Position numbers and translations under genes: made by a program
In this document: piece after piece, positions 20,443-30,450 of the stretch
Layout of the letters: every line of letters begins with the position of its first letter
How positions within the stretch are numbered: position 1 is the stretch's first letter
The notes under the pieces: model-generated
Told to the model about the DNA's origin: nothing
The model's database searches: none
Seen by the model: the letters and a program-made list of their open reading frames with translations, nothing else
Assembly (NCBI GenBank): GCA_945897865.1
Contig: CAMDHJ010000001.1
Coordinates: 1 to 64,000 of the forward strand
Source: Tepidiphilus sp. J10
GTDB taxonomy: Bacteria; Pseudomonadota; Gammaproteobacteria; Burkholderiales; Thiobacillaceae
DNA: 64,000 bases
Reading direction: 5' to 3'

Positions 20443-21141
20443 TTATGGCCCAATATTGTGTTTCACAGTCATGATTGATTTAGTCAATCCAAAGAAATTC
20501 TCGTTAACGATTTTTGCGCCATAAAACAATTCCGTCATTTCTTTTATATTCAGAAGATGCCAATCAGGGTTTGTCTTTTTCACCCAAAAGCGGTTTGTGA
20601 ATTTTAAAACGGGGATCAACAGCCTTCTTGGCAACCATGCAAGGAAAGGTAGCCAACTGTGACTTTCAATAGGAAAATGTTTATTGGGCGTCTGCACAAA
20701 ATACTGCTTACCTAGCCGTTGAATTTCTTCCAAAAAATCTTTTTGACGAACCAAAGACTTGCTCTTGAATGAACTGCCACAATAGATAGACCAAACTTGT
20801 TCTTTTTTGACAGTTACATGCTCTATGACAGAAGAACAATAAAGAATATCAAAATATCCATCTGGATATGGGAGTCGACCGGATTCGCCAATCAAAACTG
20901 GTACATAACCGAACGCATCTCTACCTTTATCTATCAGTACTTTATCGATATCTGCAATGTATACGTTTTCAGGCTTAACTGGTGATCCTGTTAATACAGC
21001 ATTAATATTCGACCCGGTCTCGGAGCCTAAATCCAATATTCTGGTATTTTCATTAAGGGCAAATAACCCCTTGAACAAATTAGCCCGTTTTTCCCGTGCC
21101 CTATTTGAGAGTATTTTAATTATTTCTTTAATTTGACCCAC
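20443..21141 (-). CDS. Class I SAM-dependent methyltransferase
   Basis: RILDLGSETGSNINAVL, PYPDGYFDILYCSSVIEHV; AT-rich. Confidence 0.75.
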   Translation of the reverse strand: MGQIKEIIKILSNRAREKRANLFKGLFALNENTRILDLGSETGSNINAVLTGSPVKPENVYIADIDKVLIDKGRDAFGYVPVLIGESGRLPYPDGYFDILYCSSVIEHVTVKKEQVWSIYCGSSFKSKSLVRQKDFLEEIQRLGKQYFVQTPNKHFPIESHSWLPFLAWLPRRLLIPVLKFTNRFWVKKTNPDWHLLNIKEMTELFYGAKIVNENFFGLTKSIMTVKHNIGP

Positions 21142-21183
21142 AGCAAATCTCCAATAACATATTTTCTTGGGTGATTTTGTTCT

Positions 21184-21555
21184 TTATTGATACCCAAGAC
21201 TGCAATTTAGATCTCTGATATCGCATTTAAAATAATTCAGACCATCTGCGCTCGGTTTACGCATCCAGGCTTCATCCAGTTTGATATTCGTCAACCCACG
21301 CAAGTGGGTATCGTTGCCTTCAAGAACGTGCTCTTTGCGCGCAGCGGACTGGATTTCGCCATCTAGACTAAGTAAACCCAAGAATTCGAAAATGTTGGGC
21401 AAGTATGTGATTTCTCCCAGCGAGGCCACCAGTGGATGGGCACCGATCATCAGATCGAGCAAGGTGGAGTCTGAGCGGCCCGACGAGAATATGAGCAGGG
21501 TGTCGGCAACCATTACGAACGTGTCTGGCCAGGCGGACGCAACCGGTAAAACCAA
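21184..21555 (-). pseudogene. Sulfotransferase remnant (N-terminal P-loop and C-terminal tail retained, centre missing)
   Basis: LLIFSSGRSDSTLLDLMIGAHPLVASLGEITYLP joined to HVLEGNDTHLRGLTNIKLDEAWMRKPSADGLNYF..LNCSLGYQ, which resembles sulfotransferase C-termini; only 123 aa. Confidence 0.55.
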
Positions 21556-23021
21556 TACGCCGCCTGCCCCAGGCTTAGCATGACCAGCATGATCATCCCT
21601 GGGTGTTCGATCACGGAGCGGTTGTAGACCAGACTGGCCAAGGCGAGTATCAAGTAGATGCCGGATGTTTCGAGGTAGGCGCGATGCTGCGCTGGAATGT
21701 CAGATGAGGCGGACAAGCGCAACGAAAGGCGGCTACCGGCGACCAGCAGCAGGATATAGGCGCATGCTCCGGCCACTCCGATATCCCACAGCAGTACGGA
21801 CATGGCATTTCTGTCCAGACGTAGGCGAGGAAACCGTTTTTGTACTTCACCGACATAAAACGAACTGACTCGCGTCGAACCAAGGCCATGGCCGAATATC
21901 AACTTGTCCGGCTCATCCAGTCCATGTTGCCGCCACCACAACACCAACAGCGCGGTGCGTCCCATTTCACCGCTCAAAACATTCAGATAGTTTGGATCGG
22001 TTTCAAGCAACACCGCCTCATTAACACGCTCTAGCAAGGTGCGGTCAACCACACTGTTTGCCACCTGATAATGTAGTTTGTCGTAGGCGAACAATCCGCT
22101 CGCCATCACAGCAACAAACACCAGGGACCAGATGCCCGCCTGGAAAGGGTTACGCACAATCGCCGTTCTGAACAGCCAGAAAAAGGCGAGCGGTAGGAAG
22201 ATCAGGAACATGGCTTTGACTTCGGCCATAAACACCGGGGTGATACACACCACCGCGAATAACGTCGCCTTGCTGGCGTTGATTGCCTGGTTGCGGAGCA
22301 ACGAGATCAACAGCGCCAGTATGGTGACCAGATAGATGCCCATGAAACCGCTGGAGCCGCCGGACTCACTCCCGCCGAAGCTACCCGAGACCGCATCCCA
22401 GCCCTGACCTCCCGCATCTGCGATCTTGCCGCCGACCACGACATATTGGTAAATGACCACGGGCAATTGCAGCAAAGCCACCACGAGCAGGATTTTCCAG
22501 ATCACCTCGTAGGTTTCCGGTTTCTTGATCAGGACGAAACCCGCCAGGAAAACACTAAGCAGAAACAGGTAATTCTTGGCGGCGACGAGATAGATGCCAG
22601 GAGACTCTGGATTGATCAGGACATTGATGCCCAGCATCAGCAGATAGATAACGAAAGCCCACAGAACGAATGGCCAGGCGCCACGCTGAATGTTTCCCCT
22701 TAGCGTGACTTCCGCCAGGGTGATCAACCATATTGCCAAGCCAAGGATGTAGGGCACCCAGAAGACCTGGTTGATTTTCGCGAAATAGCCGACTATCCCG
22801 GAGATCAGGAATGCGAACGCGACCAGCGTGATCAGTATCCACTCGACTGGGAGTAGCAGCAGAAATAGGCCGACCACCAGGCCGAACACCGGCACGATCA
22901 GCATTTTGGCGCTGGTGGCGATGGCCATGCCGCCGACCACGCCCACCAAGAGAATGAAGAGGGCAACACCTAGATAGGTCGCCCACATGCTGCTCGGGCG
23001 ATTTTGCAGGAAAGCGGACAT
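21513..23021 (-). CDS. O-antigen ligase/polymerase-like integral membrane protein
   Basis: 502 aa with many predicted TM helices; location between epsI and sugar genes. Confidence 0.65.
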   Translation of the reverse strand: MSAFLQNRPSSMWATYLGVALFILLVGVVGGMAIATSAKMLIVPVFGLVVGLFLLLLPVEWILITLVAFAFLISGIVGYFAKINQVFWVPYILGLAIWLITLAEVTLRGNIQRGAWPFVLWAFVIYLLMLGINVLINPESPGIYLVAAKNYLFLLSVFLAGFVLIKKPETYEVIWKILLVVALLQLPVVIYQYVVVGGKIADAGGQGWDAVSGSFGGSESGGSSGFMGIYLVTILALLISLLRNQAINASKATLFAVVCITPVFMAEVKAMFLIFLPLAFFWLFRTAIVRNPFQAGIWSLVFVAVMASGLFAYDKLHYQVANSVVDRTLLERVNEAVLLETDPNYLNVLSGEMGRTALLVLWWRQHGLDEPDKLIFGHGLGSTRVSSFYVGEVQKRFPRLRLDRNAMSVLLWDIGVAGACAYILLLVAGSRLSLRLSASSDIPAQHRAYLETSGIYLILALASLVYNRSVIEHPGMIMLVMLSLGQAAYWFYRLRPPGQTRS

Positions 23022-23036
23022 GGGGCGGGGTCCGCT

Positions 23037-23723
23037 CTAGTGTGTAAGGTGGCCGATCAACTTCGGGCGCAGCGCGGGCGCCATGCTGGCAATCATCTGT
23101 TCGAGGAAGCGTTGTTGCGTCCGGTAGGCGTCCTCTGCGTTGGCATCAATGCTGGAAACCCGGACCAGAATGCCCTCCGGGATCTGCCCAGTCAGCGAAT
23201 AGCGCAGTTGGGCCAGTTTCCGATCAGTGCGGTTGTGGGCGAAGCTGTCGCCGATCAAGACCCAATAGGAGATGGGTTCAATCCGCGCGCCTTTTTCCGC
23301 CACCAGTCGCATCACCGGAATTTCGACATTGCCCACCTGCATGTTGACCGGCGTACTGTGTTTTACGTCAAAGCCCTGGCCACGGTAGCAGCCTTCCGGC
23401 AGGTGCACGGTCATGGAGTCACTCTGGTCTCCGCCATAGGCGATGGACAGCATCACTTGCTGCCCTTGACCATTGCTGTAGGTGCGGGTCAGTGTCTGGT
23501 TATAAATCTTGTCGATTTCTGCTTGCACGTCCGGGCTGATCTGGAGGTGGTCGAGTTTGGCTTGCATGTGCCAATCATTGAATGTTTTCGGGATCATGCT
23601 TTCCAGATCCAGTCTGGGGCTTTGGTCTGCAGCTTTGTGGCGCGGGACCATCGCCAAGGCCAAGCCGGCGGCGGCCAGCATGGCGAGACCGATCAGGAGA
23701 TGGCGAAGATTGAAGGCTTTCAT
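23037..23723 (-). CDS. epsI: Exosortase-associated protein EpsI (DUF3485)
   Basis: 228 aa; single N-terminal TM; VHLPEGCYRGQGFDV; directly adjacent to the exosortase gene. Confidence 0.8.
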   Translation of the reverse strand: MKAFNLRHLLIGLAMLAAAGLALAMVPRHKAADQSPRLDLESMIPKTFNDWHMQAKLDHLQISPDVQAEIDKIYNQTLTRTYSNGQGQQVMLSIAYGGDQSDSMTVHLPEGCYRGQGFDVKHSTPVNMQVGNVEIPVMRLVAEKGARIEPISYWVLIGDSFAHNRTDRKLAQLRYSLTGQIPEGILVRVSSIDANAEDAYRTQQRFLEQMIASMAPALRPKLIGHLTH

Positions 23724-24616
23724 TTGTTGTTTCCCATGGTGGACTTGAAGAACAGGCCAAGGAAGATGTCCAGGGCAAACAGGAATAACAGGGCAAATAC
23801 AAACAGCAATACGCCGGCAGAGTCGTGCAGAAAGCCTTGTCCTGCCGCATCGCCCAAGTAATACGTAACCAGAGCCAGCACCAACACGCGCCCGATGTTG
23901 GCGGCAAAAGCAATGGGCAGAATGCTGGCGATGAGGATGCCGTTGCGCAGCCAGCTTTTGTGCTCCATCAGATAGAGGTAGAGCGTGCCCATCGCCGCCA
24001 GGGTGAACATGGAATGCAGGCCGGAACAGGCGTCGGCGACCAGAAGCTGGTAAGGCCCGACAGTGAGTACAACGCCACTGCGGGCGACGGGATAGCCTAA
24101 GCCGTAAAGAACCGCTTCCGCAATTTCAGAAATATGTTGCTTCAAAGGCACCGTGGCCGCGTCGATCAGGAAGCCTGGCAACGGGATGATGAACAGGAGG
24201 AAGAAAAGGGCAAACCAGAGCGTGCGTACCGGGCGCATTCCCAATGTGATGAACAGGGTGCCGATCAATACGGGAATCTGGGAGCCGGATTCAAGCAGCA
24301 ATATGTCTTGCGAGCGACCCACTGCGTATAACAAAAGGCCGAACAGCAGCAGTGTCCAGCCTAGCAGCGGGCGAGAACGGTCGACGTCAAGCAGCGCGGC
24401 GCGTTTGCTCCAGATCAGATAGATCGACACGAACAGGACTATCGGTCCGTGCGCGTGTTCTTCCTGATTCCAGATGCCATTGGCCATATCCCAATAGCTG
24501 GGGAGGTAAAGTGCCAGCAGCCCGATCAGCACCGGCCACCAGGTCATCAGCGTGATGCCGGCAAGGGCGGGGGCTCCCGCGCTTGCAGCATGAGGTGAAG
24601 GAATCGCTTGCGGCAT
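23720..24616 (-). CDS. xrtB: Exosortase B
   Basis: Polytopic; ADACSGLHSMFTLAAMG (Cys), NIGRVLVLALVTYY (Arg), GFLHDSAGVLLF (His). Start estimated at MPQAIPS. Confidence 0.85.
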   Translation of the reverse strand: MPQAIPSPHAASAGAPALAGITLMTWWPVLIGLLALYLPSYWDMANGIWNQEEHAHGPIVLFVSIYLIWSKRAALLDVDRSRPLLGWTLLLFGLLLYAVGRSQDILLLESGSQIPVLIGTLFITLGMRPVRTLWFALFFLLFIIPLPGFLIDAATVPLKQHISEIAEAVLYGLGYPVARSGVVLTVGPYQLLVADACSGLHSMFTLAAMGTLYLYLMEHKSWLRNGILIASILPIAFAANIGRVLVLALVTYYLGDAAGQGFLHDSAGVLLFVFALLFLFALDIFLGLFFKSTMGNNK

Positions 24617-24682
24617 GGTGTCTGTCGCCTGTTTTCGTATGGACTGGTTGGTGTGATGGTGTGCTTGGAATTCCGGAAGCAC

Positions 24683-25549
24683 TCAGTAGTCGTTGACTAC
24701 GGCGCCGACCACGGCGGCACCGGTGGCCGTGACCATATTGCGCATGGCGGAAATGTCGTTCAGACGGCTGCGGTTTTTTCGCGCTGCGATGACCGCGCCG
24801 CGCGTGCGTGCGGCGGCGATCTGGAAATCCGAGGCAACGCTGGCGGCCGGGCTGTCGAGCAGGATGACGTCGTAAGTCGCTGCCAGCGTATCCAACAGTT
24901 CAGTGAGATTGCTGCGCGACAGCAGTTCAGCCGGATTGGGGGGCAACGTACCGGCTGGCAAGATGGAGAGACCGACAAAATCCGGGATGCGTACGACAAC
25001 GTCGAGTCCGACCCGATTCGCCAGCAGATCGGACAAACCCATGCCGGTGCCTAGTTTGAACAGCGGGCCGATGCTGGGAGCGCGCAGGTTGGCGTCGATC
25101 AACAAGGTGCGCTCGCCGAGTTGGGAAAACACCACCGCCAGATTGGCGGCCAGAAAGCTGGAGCCATCGCCAGGATTGACGCCAACCAGGGTCAGAGCTT
25201 TGTTGCCGAGGGCGAACCAGCGCAGCATGAGTTGGCTACGCAAACCGCGCAGACTTTCGACTTGCGGGCTGAAAGGGTTGTAAGCGGCAACCAGTTCCTG
25301 GCTGTAGCCGCCTTCACCGGCATTCAGATAGGGGTATTCGAATTGGCGAGCCAGAACCTGTTCGATATCGGTCCCGTTGATCAGCCCGAGCTGAAGCGCT
25401 GCGGCGCCAAACAGAAGGTTCTTTTCCTTTTGCAGGCGTAACACGCGCTCGGCATCCTGAGCACTGATCTTTCCCTGCTCAAGCAGGATGCGGCCGATGG
25501 TGAGTTCAGCGCGGCTGGCGGTATTCGTTACGGACATTGGGGCGTTCAT
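24683..25549 (-). CDS. epsG: Chain-length determinant tyrosine kinase EpsG
   Basis: 288 aa; N-terminal GspE-N-like segment; GVNPGDGSSFLAANLAVVFSQLGERTLLIDANLRAP. Confidence 0.85.
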   Translation of the reverse strand: MNAPMSVTNTASRAELTIGRILLEQGKISAQDAERVLRLQKEKNLLFGAAALQLGLINGTDIEQVLARQFEYPYLNAGEGGYSQELVAAYNPFSPQVESLRGLRSQLMLRWFALGNKALTLVGVNPGDGSSFLAANLAVVFSQLGERTLLIDANLRAPSIGPLFKLGTGMGLSDLLANRVGLDVVVRIPDFVGLSILPAGTLPPNPAELLSRSNLTELLDTLAATYDVILLDSPAASVASDFQIAAARTRGAVIAARKNRSRLNDISAMRNMVTATGAAVVGAVVNDY

Positions 25550-26952
25550 ACGGTTGACTCCAGAAAGCCGGTACGGACGATGGTGGATCGACGTCGAAAC
25601 CAGGTGCTTCGCTTGCGCTTGAGGTTGGCGATCTCGCCCAACACAGGCAGCTCAAGCGTGCCGGCAAGGTCATCGGATGAGCGCACGCGGCGGTCTATCA
25701 TTTCCATCAGGAATGCAATGCCGATACCCAGCAGGCTGCCGAGAAATACCGCAAGCAGCACGTTCAACATAACGTTCGGGCTGGAGGCCTTGGTCGGCGG
25801 TATTGCCGGGTTGAGGATGGTGACGTCGGTCTGATTGCTTTGCGATTCCAAAGCGGTTTGATTTTGCCGTTGCAGTGCAATGTCGTAGACACGCTGGGCG
25901 TTGGAGACGTCGAACATCAGCACGGAGAGTTCTTCGCGCTTCTCTTTTAGATCGAGTACACGGGCTTTCTGCGCGCTAAGTGATCCACGCAAATCGCCCT
26001 CGCGTTGCTTCGCAACTTGCACGGTGCTGGAAACTGATCGCGTCGCGGTGCGAAGCTCTTCCTCAAGCTTGGCGCGCAGACCTGTCAGTTCGGTTTCCGC
26101 GCGCTGGAACTGAGGGTGATTTTTCCCAACCTTCTCCGCCATTTCGGACAGTTTGATTTCGGCGCGAGCCAGTTCGGCGCGCAAACTCTGAACTACCGGG
26201 CTGTTCATGATTTCCGGCAGGGCATCACTGCTTTGCCTTTGGCGAGAGGTGGAATCGTAGGTTTGCGCTTGCGCCATGACCAGTTGGCTGGAAAGCTCCG
26301 ACAGGCGCGACGTTTCCACATCAAGCCGCTCGTCGTTGGCAAACAGGCCTTTTTCCCGTTGGTACGCGGTGAGCTTGGCTTGCGCTTGTTCCAGAGTGCT
26401 GCGCAGTGCCTTCAGCTTGTCGTCGTACCAGGCGCTGGTCTGGCGCGCAGGTTCGACCTTCATTTCCAGATTGGTGTCGATATAGGCTTGCGCGAAGGTG
26501 TTGGCGATCAAGGCAACGAAGCGGGGGTCGGCACCGGAAAATTCAAGTTCGATGATGCTGGATTCGCGCGACGGCTGGACTTCCACCTGCTTGAGCAACA
26601 AATCGGCCAACCAATGACGGATGTCGAGTTCACCCTCGCCTTTTGCCAGGAAGTCGGCCCTGACGCGTGGGTTGTCCTGCATCTTGAGGGCGTCAATCAC
26701 TTTCAGTGCGACCTTCCGGCTCTTGATGATGTCGGACTGGGTTGCCAGGTAGCCAGGAATCATCTGTGCTGAGAGCACCATGCCGGAAACCGGATCTTTA
26801 GCCTTGGCGTCAACGATCAACGCGGTGGTGGCCGTATAACTCTTGGGTAGCAGCAAGCTGACCACCAGGGTGGATGTCACGGTCACGATCAGCGCCGCGA
26901 TCACGAGCAGGCCGCGGGCTTTAAGAATGAGGAGAAATTGGTTGAAGTTCAT
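25546..26952 (-). CDS. epsF: Chain-length determinant protein EpsF (Wzz family)
   Basis: 468 aa; MNFNQFLLILKARGLLVIAALIVTVTSTLVVSLLLPKSYTATTALIVDAKAKDPV; coiled coil; C-terminal TM. Confidence 0.85.
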   Translation of the reverse strand: MNFNQFLLILKARGLLVIAALIVTVTSTLVVSLLLPKSYTATTALIVDAKAKDPVSGMVLSAQMIPGYLATQSDIIKSRKVALKVIDALKMQDNPRVRADFLAKGEGELDIRHWLADLLLKQVEVQPSRESSIIELEFSGADPRFVALIANTFAQAYIDTNLEMKVEPARQTSAWYDDKLKALRSTLEQAQAKLTAYQREKGLFANDERLDVETSRLSELSSQLVMAQAQTYDSTSRQRQSSDALPEIMNSPVVQSLRAELARAEIKLSEMAEKVGKNHPQFQRAETELTGLRAKLEEELRTATRSVSSTVQVAKQREGDLRGSLSAQKARVLDLKEKREELSVLMFDVSNAQRVYDIALQRQNQTALESQSNQTDVTILNPAIPPTKASSPNVMLNVLLAVFLGSLLGIGIAFLMEMIDRRVRSSDDLAGTLELPVLGEIANLKRKRSTWFRRRSTIVRTGFLESTV

Positions 26953-26965
26953 GGCGGCGACCGTC

Positions 26966-27784
26966 TCAGAACAGGCTTTCTTTTACGAAAATGACATCAT
27001 CGGATTGCATCGGGTCGGATAACTTGACATCCAGTTCAAGCAACTTGCCGTCAGCGCCGAGGCGCATCAGCTTGATGCCCTTCTGCGTGCCGCGTTGGGT
27101 CAGCCCACCACCGATTGCCAGTGCCTGCACGAGTGTCATTTTCTGTTCGAGGCGGAAGGAACCTGGACGTTGCACTTCGCCGTAGATATAGAAGCGTGGT
27201 TCGCGGGGGACGTACAAAATGTCATCGTTGAGGATATCGACATTGAGATCATTGGCACCATCACGCAGCAGGGCGACCAGATCGATTTCGCGGCGGCGGA
27301 CATCTTTTCCCCGGCCGGATGTCAGGATCAGGGTGTCGGCGCCATCTGCGGCGATGCCGCCGGCAAGTGCCAGGATGTCGCTCAGCCGACTGCTTTTTTG
27401 CAACGGAAATTTGCCAGGGCGATTGACCCGGCCCAACACTGAAACTTCCTGCCCTTTGAATTCAATCACGACCAGGTTGACCTGCGGGGCGCGGATGAAA
27501 CCCCCTGCATCCAATGCGGAGGCAATACGCTTGGAGGCTTCGCTGGCGGTCAGATTGGCCAACGACACTTCCCCCACCAACGGGAACAGGATGCCCCCCT
27601 GATCATTGACACGAGTCTCCATGCCCAGGTCAGGATGGTCATATACGGTGATGCGCACCAGGTCGCCGGTGGACAATCCATAGTCTCCGGCTGCTCGCAC
27701 CGTGGTTGAACCCAGCAGAGCAAACATCATCAGGGCACAGAGCAGAAGGGTTTGATTCAATTTCACGTTTGCATCCTCATGCAT
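26966..27784 (-). CDS. epsE: Polysaccharide export protein EpsE (Wza/SLBB)
   Basis: 272 aa; YGLSTGDLVRITVYDHPDLGMETRVNDQGGILFPLVGEV; RFYIYGEVQRPGSFRLEQKMTLVQALAIGGG. Confidence 0.85.
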   Translation of the reverse strand: MHEDANVKLNQTLLLCALMMFALLGSTTVRAAGDYGLSTGDLVRITVYDHPDLGMETRVNDQGGILFPLVGEVSLANLTASEASKRIASALDAGGFIRAPQVNLVVIEFKGQEVSVLGRVNRPGKFPLQKSSRLSDILALAGGIAADGADTLILTSGRGKDVRRREIDLVALLRDGANDLNVDILNDDILYVPREPRFYIYGEVQRPGSFRLEQKMTLVQALAIGGGLTQRGTQKGIKLMRLGADGKLLELDVKLSDPMQSDDVIFVKESLF

Positions 27785-27954
27785 GGAGTAATGGCAGATC
27801 TGGGAGATCAGAACTTCAGAGCGAGCAATTTGAGCATCGCTTTCTTACAACAATAATCACGTCCATTTTTTTCGAGCATTTACCCTGGGCTTTTTTCGAC
27901 CTGCAGCAATCACGCACTTGCCTTGATGCGCATCAGGTTTTCGACCATTCAAAA

Positions 27955-28140
27955 GGCTCAATTCTTGTTACGTAGGGATGACCAATGCCCAGCAGCCTCC
28001 GAGAGGACTTCCCCCTTTGTAAAGGGGGATTGAGGGGGATTTTGCCGGTGGTGCCTTACGCGGATGTCCCGTAAATCCCCCCTAACCCCCCTTTTTCAAA
28101 GGGGGGAACTCTCCCATCACTACTTAACGCGAACTGAGCC
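27955..28140. mobile_element. MITE-like element copy A (186 bp) flanked by 8 bp direct repeats ATTCAAAA
   Basis: Ends ggctcaattcttgtta... and ...taacgcgaactgagcc are imperfect inverted repeats; ATTCAAAA at 27947-27954 and 28141-28148. Confidence 0.85.
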
Positions 28141-28142
28141 AT

Positions 28143-29315
28143 TCAAAACAGCAGGTTGGTGGAAACAAACAACGTGTTGCTTGCATATTCCTGTGCGGCG
28201 TCGCTGGAGTTGCGTTGTGCGCGCTGCAAGTTGATGCTGATGTCGCCACCACGCCAGATTTCATAACTGGCCGACAGTCCAATGGTTTGCAGCCGATCCT
28301 TGCGTACATCCCCTTCGAAATCGATGTGTTCGCTACTGGCGCGTGCAGTCAGTCGTGTTTTCGGTTGAATTTGCCAGACTGCGGCCAGACTCAGGTTATC
28401 CCCGGTTTCATAGTTGGCGATCAAGGTGCCGGACTCGCGCAACTCATGTCTGTAGGAGACTTCCAGCAGGGACTTGCCGGTGAATAACCAGCGCCCGGAA
28501 AAGCGGCCTTCAAGGCCATTGAAATCGTGGTTGATCAGTGTGGGGTGAGTGCTGCGCGCATAGCCTATTGACCCGGCGAGCGTTGACTTGCCGCTGTACG
28601 CAAAATTGCCGGATACCCGCAGGGATTGTTTGTTGGAACGGTTGTCAAGCGATGTGTTCAGCGGCCGGTTGGGAAACTCGCTACGCGAATCGAACAAATC
28701 GATGCCGATGTTCTCCCAAGCGCCGCCCTGAAAGTAAACCCCAAATGAGGTGGAATCGCTTTGGTTGTCGCTGATCGATTGGTTGATCGTGGAATATTGC
28801 TGATCAATCTGGTCGAACCTGAGGCGCGCGCGCCAACTGGGATGCAGCCAGTATTCCGCCATGAACGCCTTCCTGCGGGTGTCAGAGACATTGCTTTCGG
28901 CAATTCCGCTGATGGTTGGCGTCGATTGTGATCGATTCAGCGAGCTGGAAATGAGGCCCGACCACCGGTTGCCAAGTTGCCATCTCCATTCGCCGCTGAG
29001 ATTCTTGCCGTCGTAATCAAGCCGGTCCTCATAGCGACTGAATGACGTCTTGTTCGCGCCCAGGCGGGCGGAGAGCTGTTGCCTGCCTGGCTTCCAGGCG
29101 AGATCGGCGCCAACGCCATAGCGTGAGTAGGTTACCGATCGAATCGGCTCACCCAATCCCAGCACTGCCTCGCTATCTCCGGCAAAGTGAAACAGATTGC
29201 TGTCGTAGCCCATGCCAAGTTCCAGGTAGGGGCGCACAGCATTGCCCTCGATTGCCCATGTCTGGCCTACAGACAACAAGCCGAATGCCACAAGAACCGA
29301 CAGATACTTGACCAT
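28143..29315 (-). CDS. epsL: XrtB/PEP-CTERM-associated outer membrane beta-barrel protein EpsL
   Basis: Signal peptide, RPYLELGMGYDSNLFHF, repeated amphipathic strands, terminal FVSTNLLF; adjacent to epsE. Start taken at MVKYLSV (ORF extends to 29426). Confidence 0.75.
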   Translation of the reverse strand: MVKYLSVLVAFGLLSVGQTWAIEGNAVRPYLELGMGYDSNLFHFAGDSEAVLGLGEPIRSVTYSRYGVGADLAWKPGRQQLSARLGANKTSFSRYEDRLDYDGKNLSGEWRWQLGNRWSGLISSSLNRSQSTPTISGIAESNVSDTRRKAFMAEYWLHPSWRARLRFDQIDQQYSTINQSISDNQSDSTSFGVYFQGGAWENIGIDLFDSRSEFPNRPLNTSLDNRSNKQSLRVSGNFAYSGKSTLAGSIGYARSTHPTLINHDFNGLEGRFSGRWLFTGKSLLEVSYRHELRESGTLIANYETGDNLSLAAVWQIQPKTRLTARASSEHIDFEGDVRKDRLQTIGLSASYEIWRGGDISINLQRAQRNSSDAAQEYASNTLFVSTNLLF

Positions 29316-29518
29316 TTGCTGATAGCGATTGCAATCGGTGATGGGTGCCAACCGGCCGGCACTCAAGGCTTGCATATTCCGTTTTCTCCAAGTTGAAGCA
29401 GAGGGGGGCACTTGCCACCCCAGCATCGGCTAAGCCGAAAGACTTGGAATTGTTGCCTCACTATGTGGCAAGCGTATTACCGGGGGAATCCGGGCGGTCA
29501 AACAAGGTGGTCAACCGA

Positions 29519-29926
29519 TCAGAGATCGGCATAGGGCGTTCCGTCCTGCGCGGCACCCTCCGCAGTGCTCTTCAGGTCGAAAACGCCGCCCTGGCCGGAT
29601 TCCAGATCGGGTGGCGGCAACAGGTTCCACGCGTCACTGCTGTCCAATACCGGATCGCGCGGGATCGCACGCAGATAGCCGGCTTCAACGAGTGCTTCTA
29701 GCGATTCCGGCCATTCGCCCCTGTCGGCATGGAATTGATCGATTGCCTGGCGCGTGGTGGACAGGTTTTCCCGCAGCACGGCCACCTTGGCCCGTTCCAG
29801 ATGCTGGAAATAGCGCGGTGTGGCGAGTGTCAGCAGGATGGCGACAATGGACAGCACCACGAGTAGTTCGATCAGCGTGAAGCCATACGACTTTGCCCAC
29901 GAGGGGGTTGTGCCACGCATTACCAC
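29519..29926 (-). CDS. Type II secretion/pilin-like pseudopilin
   Basis: YGFTLIELLVVLSIVAILLTLATPRYF prepilin cleavage and TM motif. Confidence 0.85.
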   Translation of the reverse strand: MVMRGTTPSWAKSYGFTLIELLVVLSIVAILLTLATPRYFQHLERAKVAVLRENLSTTRQAIDQFHADRGEWPESLEALVEAGYLRAIPRDPVLDSSDAWNLLPPPDLESGQGGVFDLKSTAEGAAQDGTPYADL

Positions 29927-30414
29927 TCCTTGTAAGCCACGCCGTTGAGACCGGATCGCTCGGACAGGGAATACACGTCGAACACGTCATCACCTGTTTG
30001 CGGTTCATCCGGCGGGCTGGCGTAGCTGCGTAAGCCCCAGGTCTCGGCCGCCGGGGTGGTTGGGTCCGGGAAAAATGGATCGCGCGGCAGACGACGTAAA
30101 AAATAGATCGGACGCGTATCCGGCTTCGTGATGTCCGCCACGCCAAGCACCAGCGCGTCGAGATCGGGCGGATAACCGCTGGCATCGGCGGCGACCCGGA
30201 TTTTCTTGTCTACCACCGCCTGTCGATAGGCATCAATGGCGCTGCGAATATCACGCAGCGCGGTACGCAGTTCGACTTCCTTCTGGCGCTGCGCGGTGAC
30301 CTGCAGCATCGGCACCGCCATCATCGCGAGGACGCCGAGAATGGCGACGCTGATGACCAGTTCGACCAGCGTGAAGCCGCGATTTTTTGAGGCCGAAGCA
30401 GAAATTGCATGCAT
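29920..30414 (-). CDS. Type II secretion/pilin-like pseudopilin
   Basis: RGFTLVELVISVAILGVLAMMAVPML prepilin motif. Confidence 0.85.
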   Translation of the reverse strand: MHAISASASKNRGFTLVELVISVAILGVLAMMAVPMLQVTAQRQKEVELRTALRDIRSAIDAYRQAVVDKKIRVAADASGYPPDLDALVLGVADITKPDTRPIYFLRRLPRDPFFPDPTTPAAETWGLRSYASPPDEPQTGDDVFDVYSLSERSGLNGVAYKEW

Positions 30415-30450
30415 GGCGTCTGGCTTTTCGGAGATGGCAATCTTGGGCGA

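Noticed and set aside
23004-23861. 285 aa plus-strand ORF
   Set aside because: Antisense across epsI and xrtB; no domain signal.
28000-28130. Possible CRISPR-like or simple terminator explanation for the repeated ccccctttgtaaaggggg blocks
   Set aside because: No regular spacer array; paired ends and 8 bp target duplications fit a mobile element much better.
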